A stretch of DNA of 38,168 nucleotides from an uncultured Lachnospiraceae bacterium (GTDB lineage Bacteria; Bacillota; Clostridia; Lachnospirales; Lachnospiraceae), in contig CALWCS010000078.1 in the NCBI GenBank assembly GCA_944376425.1, positions 1-38,168 on the forward strand. The letters are read 5' to 3'. A program made the translations under genes and the position numbers. Shown here piece by piece: positions 26,310 through 33,277 of the stretch (its first letter is position 1; every line of letters begins with the position of its first letter). The notes under the pieces are model-generated. The model saw nothing but the letters and a program-made list of their open reading frames with translations, had not been told where the DNA came from and searched no databases.

Positions 26310-27278
26310 TCACTTTGATACTGTTACGACAATTTTTCCATTTATCATGCCGCTATCTAATGCTTCACACGCTTTGTCAATACACGAAAAATCAAAGCAT
26401 TTCCCAAGACACGGCTTTTTTTTATGTACTGTCAAAAAGTTAAAAATCTCATCGATCCTTTCTTGTGTCGGCCAGTTACTGTAAAATCCGGTAAGATAAA
26501 CACCATTTGGAATCGATTTAATCGGGTCAAATCCGTTCCATCTGTAAACTCCGCCTAAGACTCCTGTATTGCACACAATTGCGCCTTTTTCCATACAATT
26601 TAATGTATCATAAAGAGTTTTCGCTCCTACCAACTCCAGTGCTTTTGTCGCACCTTTCACTTTCCCTGCAAGAATTCCCGTATCGACAATCGCTCTGTCT
26701 GCTTCCTTTAACAAAGGCAATTTCCTTTCTCTATGTGTCGTTGCAATGACTTTGCAGCCCCATGCCTTTGCAATCTGAATTGCCGCATATCCTAAAGCAC
26801 AAGTTGCACCCCGAATCAGCAAGGTATCTTCCGGCTGCAGATTCAGACATTCAAAAAGAGAACCCCATGCTGTAAAATAAGTTTCCGGCACAGCCGCTAT
26901 TTCCTGCCAATTCAGATCTGTACTGACAGAAAATACGTGGTGTGTCGGAAGCAGAGCATACTGCGCATAACTCCCATGAAAACTTCGTCCCATTCCTCCC
27001 ATAAGAGCTACTACTTTTTGTCCTTTTTGAAAAGAACTATCTGATTCATCTGCAATTTCTCCTGCACATTCGATACCAGGAATGATCGGTTTTTCGATAT
27101 CATCTGCATTGATTTCACTCAGACGCAAAATCTTCTCTGAGTGATTCATACCAAATGCCTTTACTTTGACAAGTACCCAGCCGGGACGGACACGAGGTAC
27201 TGGATATTCTGTAAGCTGTACGTTTTGTGCATTGGTAGGAACTGTCAAAACAACTGCTTTCATGGTTTCAGGAATCAT
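26310..27278 (-). CDS. Medium-chain dehydrogenase/quinone-reductase-like protein
   Basis: 322 aa, MDR superfamily. N-terminal GroES-like domain (MKAVVLTVPTNAQNVQLTEYP; GMNHSEKILRL; PGIECAGEI), then an NAD(P)-binding domain with GATCALGYAAIQIAKAWG. The structural zinc cysteines are missing and the catalytic zinc position is not obvious, which points to the quinone-oxidoreductase subgroup. The ATG at 27278 overlaps the maturase stop (ATGA) and has GGAGG inside the maturase gene, giving translational coupling. Linkage to the ACGX cassette suggests a redox step on an aldehyde, ketone or quinone. Confidence 0.85.
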   Translation of the reverse strand: MIPETMKAVVLTVPTNAQNVQLTEYPVPRVRPGWVLVKVKAFGMNHSEKILRLSEINADDIEKPIIPGIECAGEIADESDSSFQKGQKVVALMGGMGRSFHGSYAQYALLPTHHVFSVSTDLNWQEIAAVPETYFTAWGSLFECLNLQPEDTLLIRGATCALGYAAIQIAKAWGCKVIATTHRERKLPLLKEADRAIVDTGILAGKVKGATKALELVGAKTLYDTLNCMEKGAIVCNTGVLGGVYRWNGFDPIKSIPNGVYLTGFYSNWPTQERIDEIFNFLTVHKKKPCLGKCFDFSCIDKACEALDSGMINGKIVVTVSK

Positions 27279-28312
27279 GCCCTTACCTCCTTCCAGCACT
27301 GAGGATCTGCCGAATAGAAATTTCCCGTTTTTCCGCTTGCCACAGCCGGACAGCCGCGGCACCAGGCAAGCAGCTCACATTTGCTGCATTTTTCAAATTT
27401 TGTATATTCACGGTAGTTTTCCATCTGACATACCCAAACATCTGCAAGTCTGTCAGTAAATACATTTCCAACTTTACTGTTTTGAACCCGTCGGCATGCA
27501 AAAATGTCCCCGGTCGGCAAGATTGTCAGATGGCAGTTGCCACAGTTACATCCTCCATAGATCATCCCTTCTTCTGCTGTTTTTGGAATTTTGAAGGTAC
27601 CCGTTTCATATTCATACAAAGTCCACAAATGGTCTTTTTTGTTAAAATACGTCTGGCAGCCAGCCGCTTCATATTCTTTAAATTTTTTATCACAGTCTGC
27701 TAACAGTTTTCGATACCTCATTGGCTCTATATCGGTATCTTTTTCCTCACTCGTAGGACAATATCGTGCAAAAGCAAATACGTTTACACCTGCTTTTACT
27801 ACTGTATCAATGATATCGGGAATCTCTTCTATATTCGTACCGGAAACTGTCGTCATAATAACGCTGCGGATTCCGGCTCGATTGATACATGCGATTTTTT
27901 CCAAGGTACAGTCAAAAGAACCCGGTTTGCGGAACCAGTCATGTGTTTCTCGCATCCCGTCAAGAGAAAGCTGGTATTTCTCACATCCATATTCTTTTAA
28001 TTTTTGACAGACCTCATCGTTTAAATGAAATGGATTTCCAAGAATCGTAAATGGAATCTGATGTTTTTTCATCAACTTAAGCAGTCTCCAAAAATCCGGA
28101 TGCAAAATCGGATCTCCGCCTGTAATATAAAAATAAGGCAGACGATGATATACGCCGCAAAAGTCGAGACAATTATAAAAAGTTTCTTTCATCTGTTCCC
28201 AATTCATTGCATCTAACTGCCTGCAGTTGTCCTCAGAAAAAATATAGCAGTGTTTGCACCGCTGATCACACTCATCTGTAATGTGCCACTGAAAGGAAAA
28301 ATACTGTTTCAT
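27275..28312 (-). CDS. Radical SAM/SPASM peptide maturase, ACGX system
   Basis: 345 aa. The radical SAM cluster motif CX3CX2C is at C15, C19, C22 (DECDQRCKHCYIF), with GGDP at 65-68. The C-terminal SPASM region holds many cysteines (C255, C257, C260, C273, C309, C312, C318, C321, C339), enough for two auxiliary 4Fe-4S clusters. Such enzymes modify ribosomal peptides, often forming thioether bonds at Cys. The partner is the ACGX-repeat peptide encoded 341 bases upstream on the same strand; the pairing is the defining feature of the bioinformatically described ACGX system, whose product is not characterised as far as I know. The start at 28312 has TTTGGAGG. Confidence 0.93.
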   Translation of the reverse strand: MKQYFSFQWHITDECDQRCKHCYIFSEDNCRQLDAMNWEQMKETFYNCLDFCGVYHRLPYFYITGGDPILHPDFWRLLKLMKKHQIPFTILGNPFHLNDEVCQKLKEYGCEKYQLSLDGMRETHDWFRKPGSFDCTLEKIACINRAGIRSVIMTTVSGTNIEEIPDIIDTVVKAGVNVFAFARYCPTSEEKDTDIEPMRYRKLLADCDKKFKEYEAAGCQTYFNKKDHLWTLYEYETGTFKIPKTAEEGMIYGGCNCGNCHLTILPTGDIFACRRVQNSKVGNVFTDRLADVWVCQMENYREYTKFEKCSKCELLAWCRGCPAVASGKTGNFYSADPQCWKEVRA

Positions 28313-28366
28313 AAAAATACCTCCAAATTCCATAGGTGAACTCTGCGCATCCTTGCACAATGTTTT

Positions 28367-28594
28367 TCAGATGGAGGATTGCCCCTCCCGGTACTGATGC
28401 TGTTTTATTGTTCGCCGCCTGTAAAGAAGAAAATCTTCTCTCATCTGATCACTTTGATCGCAATCGATCTCAAAATCTATAAAAACCGGATTGTTCCGAC
28501 TCTCAATCACTCAGTCGTTAAAATCCGCTTATCCTCTATTTACAGATGCAGGCATTCTTTCATACTCATAAAAACAGAAAGAGCAAACCTGCAT
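28367..28594 (-). pseudogene. Possible decayed small ORF in the ACGX spacer
   Basis: One frame reads 21 codons from ATG at 28594 (MQVCSFCFYEYERMPASVNRG), a TAA, five codons, a TGA, then 47 codons from GTG at 28510 to the TGA at 28367 (VIESRNNPVFIDFEIDCDQ...). Both parts lie in the same frame. There is no good ribosome site for either. It may be a broken gene, a leader region, or chance. Confidence 0.2.
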
Positions 28595-28604
28595 TTTGAT
28601 TTTT

Positions 28605-28628
28605 CCCGGCGAGACAACTCCCGCCGGG
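28605..28628 (-). other. GC-rich intercistronic hairpin after the ACGX peptide gene
   Basis: In the minus-strand RNA CCCGGCGGGA pairs with UCUCGCCGGG over 10 bp around a GUUG tetraloop. The eighth pair is G-U; the plus-strand RNA would have an A-C mismatch there, which favours the operon strand. No T-run follows on the minus strand, so this is more likely a 3'-end stabiliser or processing stop than a terminator. A weak plus-strand terminator (TTTCTTTTTT follows on that side) is the alternative. Confidence 0.55.
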
Positions 28629-28653
28629 TTTCTTTTTTGAAAAAATCCTTGGC

Positions 28654-28887
28654 TTACTTGTCGCCTGCTCCGCATGCTGATCCACATGCTGCCGGTTTCT
28701 CTGCCGGTTTGTCACTTGCTCCGCATGCTGATCCGCATGCTGCTGGTTTCTCGCCTGCTCCGCACGCAGATCCGCATGCTGCTGGTTTCTCTGTCGATCT
28801 GTCGCCTGCTCCACATGCCGTACCGCATGCTGTATCAGCCGCTGCTTCTGCTTTTTTGTTCCATCCAAACAAATTTAAAAGTGCCAT
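28654..28887 (-). CDS. ACGX-repeat peptide, putative RiPP precursor
   Basis: 77 aa. A short leader (MALLNLFGWNKKAEAAADT) is followed by four blocks of two ACGx units: Cys at 21/25, 38/42, 51/55, 68/72. Blocks are separated by charged linkers of alternating length (DRSTEKPA, EKPA, DKPAEKPA). The ATG has GGAGG nine bases upstream. This is the first gene of the operon and the presumed substrate of the radical SAM/SPASM enzyme downstream, which may bridge the Cys residues to neighbouring residues. There are no protease or exporter genes nearby, so the product may stay in the cell. Confidence 0.9.
   Translation of the reverse strand: MALLNLFGWNKKAEAAADTACGTACGAGDRSTEKPAACGSACGAGEKPAACGSACGASDKPAEKPAACGSACGAGDK
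28657..28830. repeat. Tandem repeats inside the ACGX peptide gene
   Basis: GCATGCGGA-type units encoding Ala-Cys-Gly recur eight times, with longer copies of about 39 and 51 bases covering whole blocks. The near-identical DNA allows block gain or loss by slippage. It also creates long spurious frames on the opposite strand. Confidence 0.85.
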
Positions 28888-28988
28888 AATTCCTTACCTC
28901 CATTTTTTGATTGTCGAACCATTTCCCTGTTCGCAATTTTATTTTACTTAAAGAAAAACAGAAAAAAAAGTACGCACAAATCTATCAC

Positions 28989-29010
28989 TTAGTCACCTTT
29001 TTGTAACTAA
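28989..29010. promoter_or_regulatory. Inverted repeat between hxlR-type gene and ACGX operon, probable operator
   Basis: Half-sites TTAGTCAC (28989-28996) and GTAACTAA (29003-29010) are separated by 6 nt, with one mismatch in eight pairs. Its end is 2 nt before the -35 of the HxlR gene. The form is like known HxlR/DUF24 operators (TTAGT...ACTAA type). It lies about 100 nt before the ACGX peptide start and could control both directions. Confidence 0.65.
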
Positions 29011-29012
29011 TC

Positions 29013-29041
29013 TTGTCTATTTTTCATTCTTACGTTATAAT
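29013..29041 (+). promoter_or_regulatory. Predicted sigma-A promoter of the HxlR gene
   Basis: -35 TTGTCT (29013-29018), 17-nt spacer, consensus -10 TATAAT (29036-29041). Confidence 0.75.
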
Positions 29042-29086
29042 TGAAATATCATATTTCATTTTAGATGATTGAAATGAGGTGACAAA

Positions 29087-29413
29087 ATGCTGACAAAAGA
29101 AGAATTGCCTGCCTGTCCGGTGGCAACGACAGTTTCCCTTATCGGAAGTAAATGGAAAATTTTGATCATTCGAAATCTGCTTGTCCGTCCTTGGCGCTTT
29201 AATGAATTAAAAAAAGATTTAGAGGGGATCAGTCAAAAAGTATTAACTGACAGTCTTCGCTCCATGGAAGAAGACGGGATTATCACCCGGACAATCTATC
29301 CTGAAGTTCCTCCAAGAGTCGAATATGCTTTAAGTGAATTAGGAGAGTCTATGCGTCCGATCTTAGATGCTATGGAAGCCTGGGGAACTGAATACAAAAA
29401 AAGCAGAATGTAA
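29087..29413 (+). CDS. HxlR/DUF24-family transcription regulator
   Basis: 108 aa winged-helix protein (SLIGSKWKILIIRNLL; RFNELKKDLEGISQKVLTDSLRSMEEDGII; PPRVEYALSELG). It has the conserved N-terminal Cys (C10 in LPACPV) used by YodB, HypR and relatives as a thiol switch for quinones, aldehydes or hypochlorite. Divergent from the ACGX-maturase-SirTM operon with a matching operator between, so it probably controls that operon and itself. ATG with GAGGTG. Confidence 0.9.
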   Translation: MLTKEELPACPVATTVSLIGSKWKILIIRNLLVRPWRFNELKKDLEGISQKVLTDSLRSMEEDGIITRTIYPEVPPRVEYALSELGESMRPILDAMEAWGTEYKKSRM

Positions 29414-29474
29414 TCCCCGGATAAACGTTCAAAAATAATTGTTCTCGTTTCATCCATTTTACATTCTGCTTTTT
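29398..29474. terminator. Bidirectional terminator after the HxlR gene
   Basis: AAAAAGCAGAATGTAA, including the stop codon, pairs perfectly with TTACATTCTGCTTTTT over 16 bp around a 45-nt loop. A second imperfect hairpin (29477-29524) follows. The GH3 gene converges from the right. Confidence 0.7.
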
Positions 29475-29539
29475 GAATGGTTGTGTATGCAGAAAGATTT
29501 TCTTTTCCTGCACACAACAACCATCTGCAAATTGCTATC

Positions 29540-32500
29540 TCATTCGTTTACTGTTACGACTGCATTTGGTAATTCTTTTTCCACTGCGGTAAGGCTCTGA
29601 GTTCCCCAACCTCCGCTTGTCTCATATGTTCTGAAGTTGTATTCTTCTTCTCTGTAATTCCGTGTATTTTCTTCCGTATAATCTGCTTCAAATACATAAG
29701 AACCACTCTGTGCGCTTTCCGTAGTTTTAAAGTTTAACGTCATCAGACCGCCTTCCATCTGATATGCTGCCTCTTCGTCTGCTTCCCAGTAAACCTGATA
29801 TCCGACAATATTGCCTTTCTCTGAAAACGTTGCAAACTGGAAAGTCCCTAATCCTTCTAATACTTCTCCTGCAATGACTTCTTCCAGCTCAAATGCTTCT
29901 GTGTCGCAATAAATTAACAATTCCAGACTTTTTAATCCTGCATTGTCAGAAATCTGAACCGGAATTGATACCTGCGATCCTGCTTCCGTTTGTGTTCCCT
30001 CCAACGTCAACGTCGCTTTATATCCTGTGTTTGTCACTTCTTCAGAAACGTATTCCGGATCAAATGCAGAAGAACGAATCTGAGTCAGGCAAGCATGTTT
30101 TGCTACTTCCCGCAGCGCTTCCCCCATCGTGACAGGATATTCGTAGTAGTAGCTTCTTAGATGCTGTGCTTCTTCACTGGTAAATCCTTTTGTCGTTAAA
30201 ATAGAGTCCGCTCCTGCAAGAACCATATTGACAACATCCATATATCCGCCTTCATATGCGTCTGTCACAATGTATCCGTCTGCGCCCCATTCTTCACGTA
30301 AAATCTGATTGATCAGTCCCTCATGACCGCCAGCCCACATCGTTCCGATGCAGTTATAAGAAGTCATAACACTATTTGCTCCTCCGACTTTTACCGTTTC
30401 TTCAAAAGCGTTTAAGGCAACCTCTCTTAGATACTGTTCACTGCAAAATGTCATAATGCTTCTGCGTCCTGTTTCCTGGTCATTCGCTGCAAAATGTTTC
30501 ATACAGCAGATCAGTCCGTGTTCCTGCGCACCTTTAATTACATAAGCTGCAGTCTGTCCAGTCAGGAAAGGATCTTCTGAATAATATTCAAAGTTCCGTC
30601 CGCCGCCCGCATTTCTGTGAATATTTAACGCCGGTCCCCACCAAAGTTCCGTTCCGCCATAAACTGCTTCATCTCCAGTAGCTGCTCCCATCGCATAGGC
30701 AAGATCAATATTCCATGTCGTTGCCGTACAGGTAGGCATTGCAAAGGCACATCCTTTTCCTTCTGATGTTCCGATTGCTACCGGACCGTCTTCTCCGTTT
30801 CCTCCTACCATTCCATACTGAGTCAGTTCACCGCCGATTCCGCTGTTAAGAGCCATATAAATCAGATCATATACGCTGAATTGATCGATAAACAGATCCC
30901 ATACTTCTTCTTCTGATGTCTCTTCCCAGCTTGTAAATTGAGTTCCTGTCATCTCATTAAGACTGTCTGTATTATGATATAATCCGTATGTATTTTCTTC
31001 ATCGTACAAAATTTTATAAACTTCCTGAAGCGTAAAAGTATCGACATTTCCATCCTGATCGTAATAAACGGATCCTTGTTTTGGCGCGTCAGCAATGTCT
31101 TCTTCTCCAAGATCCGGATTTGCCCAGGAATCTGCATAAGACTCAAATCCATAATATTCCAGATCAAGATTTAAAGTAGAATCTGCGGCTGTCGGATACG
31201 TTCCTTCTTTTACCGTCGGTACTCCGTCTTCATCATAGCGCTCCATATATACGGTACTTACAAATTGATTTCCATCTTCGTCCACTACATGCATATATGT
31301 GTCTTCATCAAATGCATTCTCATATTCTGTTCCTGTCAGTTCATCTGCAAAATATAAATATGTTCCATGCCCTTCTTCCAGATATGTTGCATACGTCTCA
31401 TCTAAAGTACTGCTGTCTACTTCCCATGTCAAAGTTACGCTGTTCTCATCATGTTCCGTTGCTGTTCTGGCATTGCCTGAAATCGAGATTTCATATGTTC
31501 CGCACTCTAAGAGATATCCTTCTTTTTCTGTTGAATAAGATGCCATATCTCTGACATCCATTGTTAAAGTCACAGTCTGTGATTCTCCTGGCTGCAATAA
31601 ATCTGTCTTTGCATAAGCTCCTAAATTGACATCTGACTTCTGAATATTAAACAGTTCACTCGTATCATTGTAAAAAGGCTGAGAGTAATACAGCTGTACG
31701 ACGTCTTTTCCTGCATATTCACCGGTATTTGTTACCGTGACATCTACACTGACCGTCTTTTCTCCATATTCATTTGTTCCAAATGCAAGTTCGCCTACTT
31801 CCCAGTCAAAGGATGTGTACGACAGTCCATATCCAAATAGATATTGTACCTCTTCTTTGGCAAACGTCTCATAATATTTATATCCGACATAGATTCCTTC
31901 TTCACATTCTACATAGAAACTGCAATAAATGCCGTTAGAGCGTCCATGTCCATTTCCCATAAACGTTCCGACACTGTCAGGATATACCGTCTGTCCATAG
32001 TTCAAGCTTGCAGGAGCAGACTGTGTGTCATACGGTACAGTATCTGCAAGTTTTCCGGATGGAGTAACCTCGCCTGTCAAAATCTCTCCGACCGCTTCCA
32101 TTCCTACTTCTCCCGGTGCCCAAATACAAAGCGCAGCATCAATCTCTGAAATCGAATACGTATGCGGTTCTTCATACGTATAAGTATACTCTGTCTCATC
32201 TATGCTGTAAGTGACTTCGTCAAAGGAAAATTCTCCGTAACTTCCGCCTTCCAGCCATCCCATCTCCATAATATTGCAGATATTAAATAAGACGATTGTA
32301 TTTTCATATGTTTGACTGACATATTCTAACATTGCTGCTTCTGATTCTCTTAACGTCAGATCTTCAAAACTAAGATCACCGTCTTCGCTTCCGCATCGTC
32401 CCAGCACGACGATGGCTGTATCTGAGTATTCTTCAGCACGCTCTAAAATTTCCTCGTCCATTTTTTCTTCAACGACGTTTCCCTCTTCATCGCACAGATC

Positions 32501-32971
32501 GTTCATGATATCCCACTCATTATTCAAAGCAGATGAAGAAGAAACCGATCCGTCATCTGTGGCAGTATGAATATATTCTCCACCTCCGACGCTCGTATCT
32601 ACCGTTGTGTTTGCAGCCCAGTTTTCATAAGCCTCTTTTAATTCTGTATTGTATTCAATCCCCGCATTTTCCAAAGATTCATACAAATCAATATAACCAC
32701 CCTCTGTATTGATGGAACCAGAGCCTCCGCCTCCTAACACAGGGTTAATGGAAGAAGCTCCAAATACATTAACCTTCTTTCCATCCAATGGCAGCAGATC
32801 CCCATCGTTTTTCAGAAGAACCATTCCTTCTTCTGCAATCTCAAGCGCTACCTCTTGCGCCTGTTTATTTACTTCTGCGTAAATCATCGCTCCTGATGCC
32901 GCATAGACGCTGCCCATGTTGGAACAGAGCATTCCTGCTGATAAAAATGCGATCAACCATTTTCTTTTCAT
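29540..32971 (-). CDS. Exported domain-permuted GH3 glycosidase (beta-glucosidase type) with cohesin-like tail
   Basis: 1143 aa. Signal peptide MKRKWLIAFLSAGMLCSNMG (likely cut near VYAAS). The GH3 C-terminal domain comes first (EEGMVLLKNDGDLLPLDG at about 48-65; sugar-binding KHxN/active loops up to about 330), then a fibronectin-III-like domain (about 390-505), then the GH3 barrel domain (DGPVAIGTSEGKG; GPALNIHRNAGGGRNFEYYSEDP; KHFAANDQE), with the presumed nucleophile D904 in IVTDAYEGG. The order is reversed against classical GH3 enzymes, an arrangement known in Ruminococcus and relatives. Residues from about 1000 on resemble a cohesin (SLELLIYCDTEAFELEEV). No sortase or S-layer signal. 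Substrate probably beta-glucosides or plant saponins; not provable here. Confidence 0.88.
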   Translation of the reverse strand: MKRKWLIAFLSAGMLCSNMGSVYAASGAMIYAEVNKQAQEVALEIAEEGMVLLKNDGDLLPLDGKKVNVFGASSINPVLGGGGSGSINTEGGYIDLYESLENAGIEYNTELKEAYENWAANTTVDTSVGGGEYIHTATDDGSVSSSSALNNEWDIMNDLCDEEGNVVEEKMDEEILERAEEYSDTAIVVLGRCGSEDGDLSFEDLTLRESEAAMLEYVSQTYENTIVLFNICNIMEMGWLEGGSYGEFSFDEVTYSIDETEYTYTYEEPHTYSISEIDAALCIWAPGEVGMEAVGEILTGEVTPSGKLADTVPYDTQSAPASLNYGQTVYPDSVGTFMGNGHGRSNGIYCSFYVECEEGIYVGYKYYETFAKEEVQYLFGYGLSYTSFDWEVGELAFGTNEYGEKTVSVDVTVTNTGEYAGKDVVQLYYSQPFYNDTSELFNIQKSDVNLGAYAKTDLLQPGESQTVTLTMDVRDMASYSTEKEGYLLECGTYEISISGNARTATEHDENSVTLTWEVDSSTLDETYATYLEEGHGTYLYFADELTGTEYENAFDEDTYMHVVDEDGNQFVSTVYMERYDEDGVPTVKEGTYPTAADSTLNLDLEYYGFESYADSWANPDLGEEDIADAPKQGSVYYDQDGNVDTFTLQEVYKILYDEENTYGLYHNTDSLNEMTGTQFTSWEETSEEEVWDLFIDQFSVYDLIYMALNSGIGGELTQYGMVGGNGEDGPVAIGTSEGKGCAFAMPTCTATTWNIDLAYAMGAATGDEAVYGGTELWWGPALNIHRNAGGGRNFEYYSEDPFLTGQTAAYVIKGAQEHGLICCMKHFAANDQETGRRSIMTFCSEQYLREVALNAFEETVKVGGANSVMTSYNCIGTMWAGGHEGLINQILREEWGADGYIVTDAYEGGYMDVVNMVLAGADSILTTKGFTSEEAQHLRSYYYEYPVTMGEALREVAKHACLTQIRSSAFDPEYVSEEVTNTGYKATLTLEGTQTEAGSQVSIPVQISDNAGLKSLELLIYCDTEAFELEEVIAGEVLEGLGTFQFATFSEKGNIVGYQVYWEADEEAAYQMEGGLMTLNFKTTESAQSGSYVFEADYTEENTRNYREEEYNFRTYETSGGWGTQSLTAVEKELPNAVVTVNE

Positions 32972-33019
32972 CCTTTTCCTCCTTCGCTCAGCTGTTTTTG
33001 CCGTTTTTTTGATAGGTTC

Positions 33020-33048
33020 ACTATATCATTCCAAACTTGTATGTTCAA
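33020..33048 (-). promoter_or_regulatory. Predicted promoter of the GH3 gene
   Basis: On the minus strand -35 TTGAAC (33048-33043), 17-nt spacer, -10 TATAGT (33025-33020). Confidence 0.7.
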
Positions 33049-33097
33049 GAAATCTGACGTGTGATGCCCTCTGCACGGCGCGAACAGAATTTCTTTT

Positions 33098-33151
33098 ACC
33101 TTTTGCGCCAAAATTATGACATCTCGCACCGTTGTCCCGACCTTTTGCGCC
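33098..33151 (+). promoter_or_regulatory. Three direct repeats with 21-bp period, probable LytTR-binding boxes
   Basis: ACCTTTTGCGCC at 33098-33109 and 33140-33151 are identical; a middle copy ACATCTCGCACC at 33119-33130 matches 8 of 12. The 21-bp period is that of known LytTR (AgrA-type) boxes. The last copy ends 7 nt before the -35 of the LytTR gene, and the first is 50 nt upstream of the -35 of the GH3 gene. Confidence 0.65.
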
Positions 33152-33158
33152 GCTTTGC

Positions 33159-33187
33159 TTGCTATTATCTTCCGGATTTATTATAAT
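33159..33187 (+). promoter_or_regulatory. Predicted promoter of the LytTR two-component genes
   Basis: -35 TTGCTA (33159-33164), 17-nt spacer, -10 TATAAT (33182-33187). Confidence 0.75.
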
Positions 33188-33277
33188 TTTATTCATATGA
33201 TACTATGATCAAAGGGTCCTGTGTTTTATGATTGCAGTTCTGACTCGTTTTTCAGATTTTTAAGGAAGGAGGATCTT

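Larger units (their letters stand above)
28313..28653 (-). other. 341-base spacer between ACGX peptide and maturase genes
   Basis: It holds a very stable hairpin close to the peptide stop and a tract of one reading frame with residual protein-like composition (see separate entries). No internal promoter is convincing, so read-through from the peptide gene is assumed. Confidence 0.5.

Noticed and set aside
26277..26313. GTG start for the PNPOx-ferredoxin gene overlapping the dehydrogenase stop
   Set aside because: No ribosome site in front of it; the ATG at 26277 follows GGAAGGAG.
28566..28868. 100-codon minus-strand frame with QHADQHAEQ repeats
   Set aside because: A frame-shifted reading of the same tandem repeats; no proper start site.
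28379..28951. 190-codon plus-strand frame with APHADPHAAG repeats
   Set aside because: It is the reverse side of the ACGX peptide repeats and has no ribosome site; the minus frame has a good one, an adjacent maturase and the known ACGX pattern.
28989..29041. Riboswitch upstream of the HxlR gene
   Set aside because: The leader from the predicted start point is too short, and the inverted repeat lies upstream of the -35, so it would not be transcribed with this gene.
33221..33277. GTG start 19 codons upstream for the LytTR regulator
   Set aside because: The added residues do not belong to the receiver fold, and AAGGAGG sits just before the ATG at 33278.
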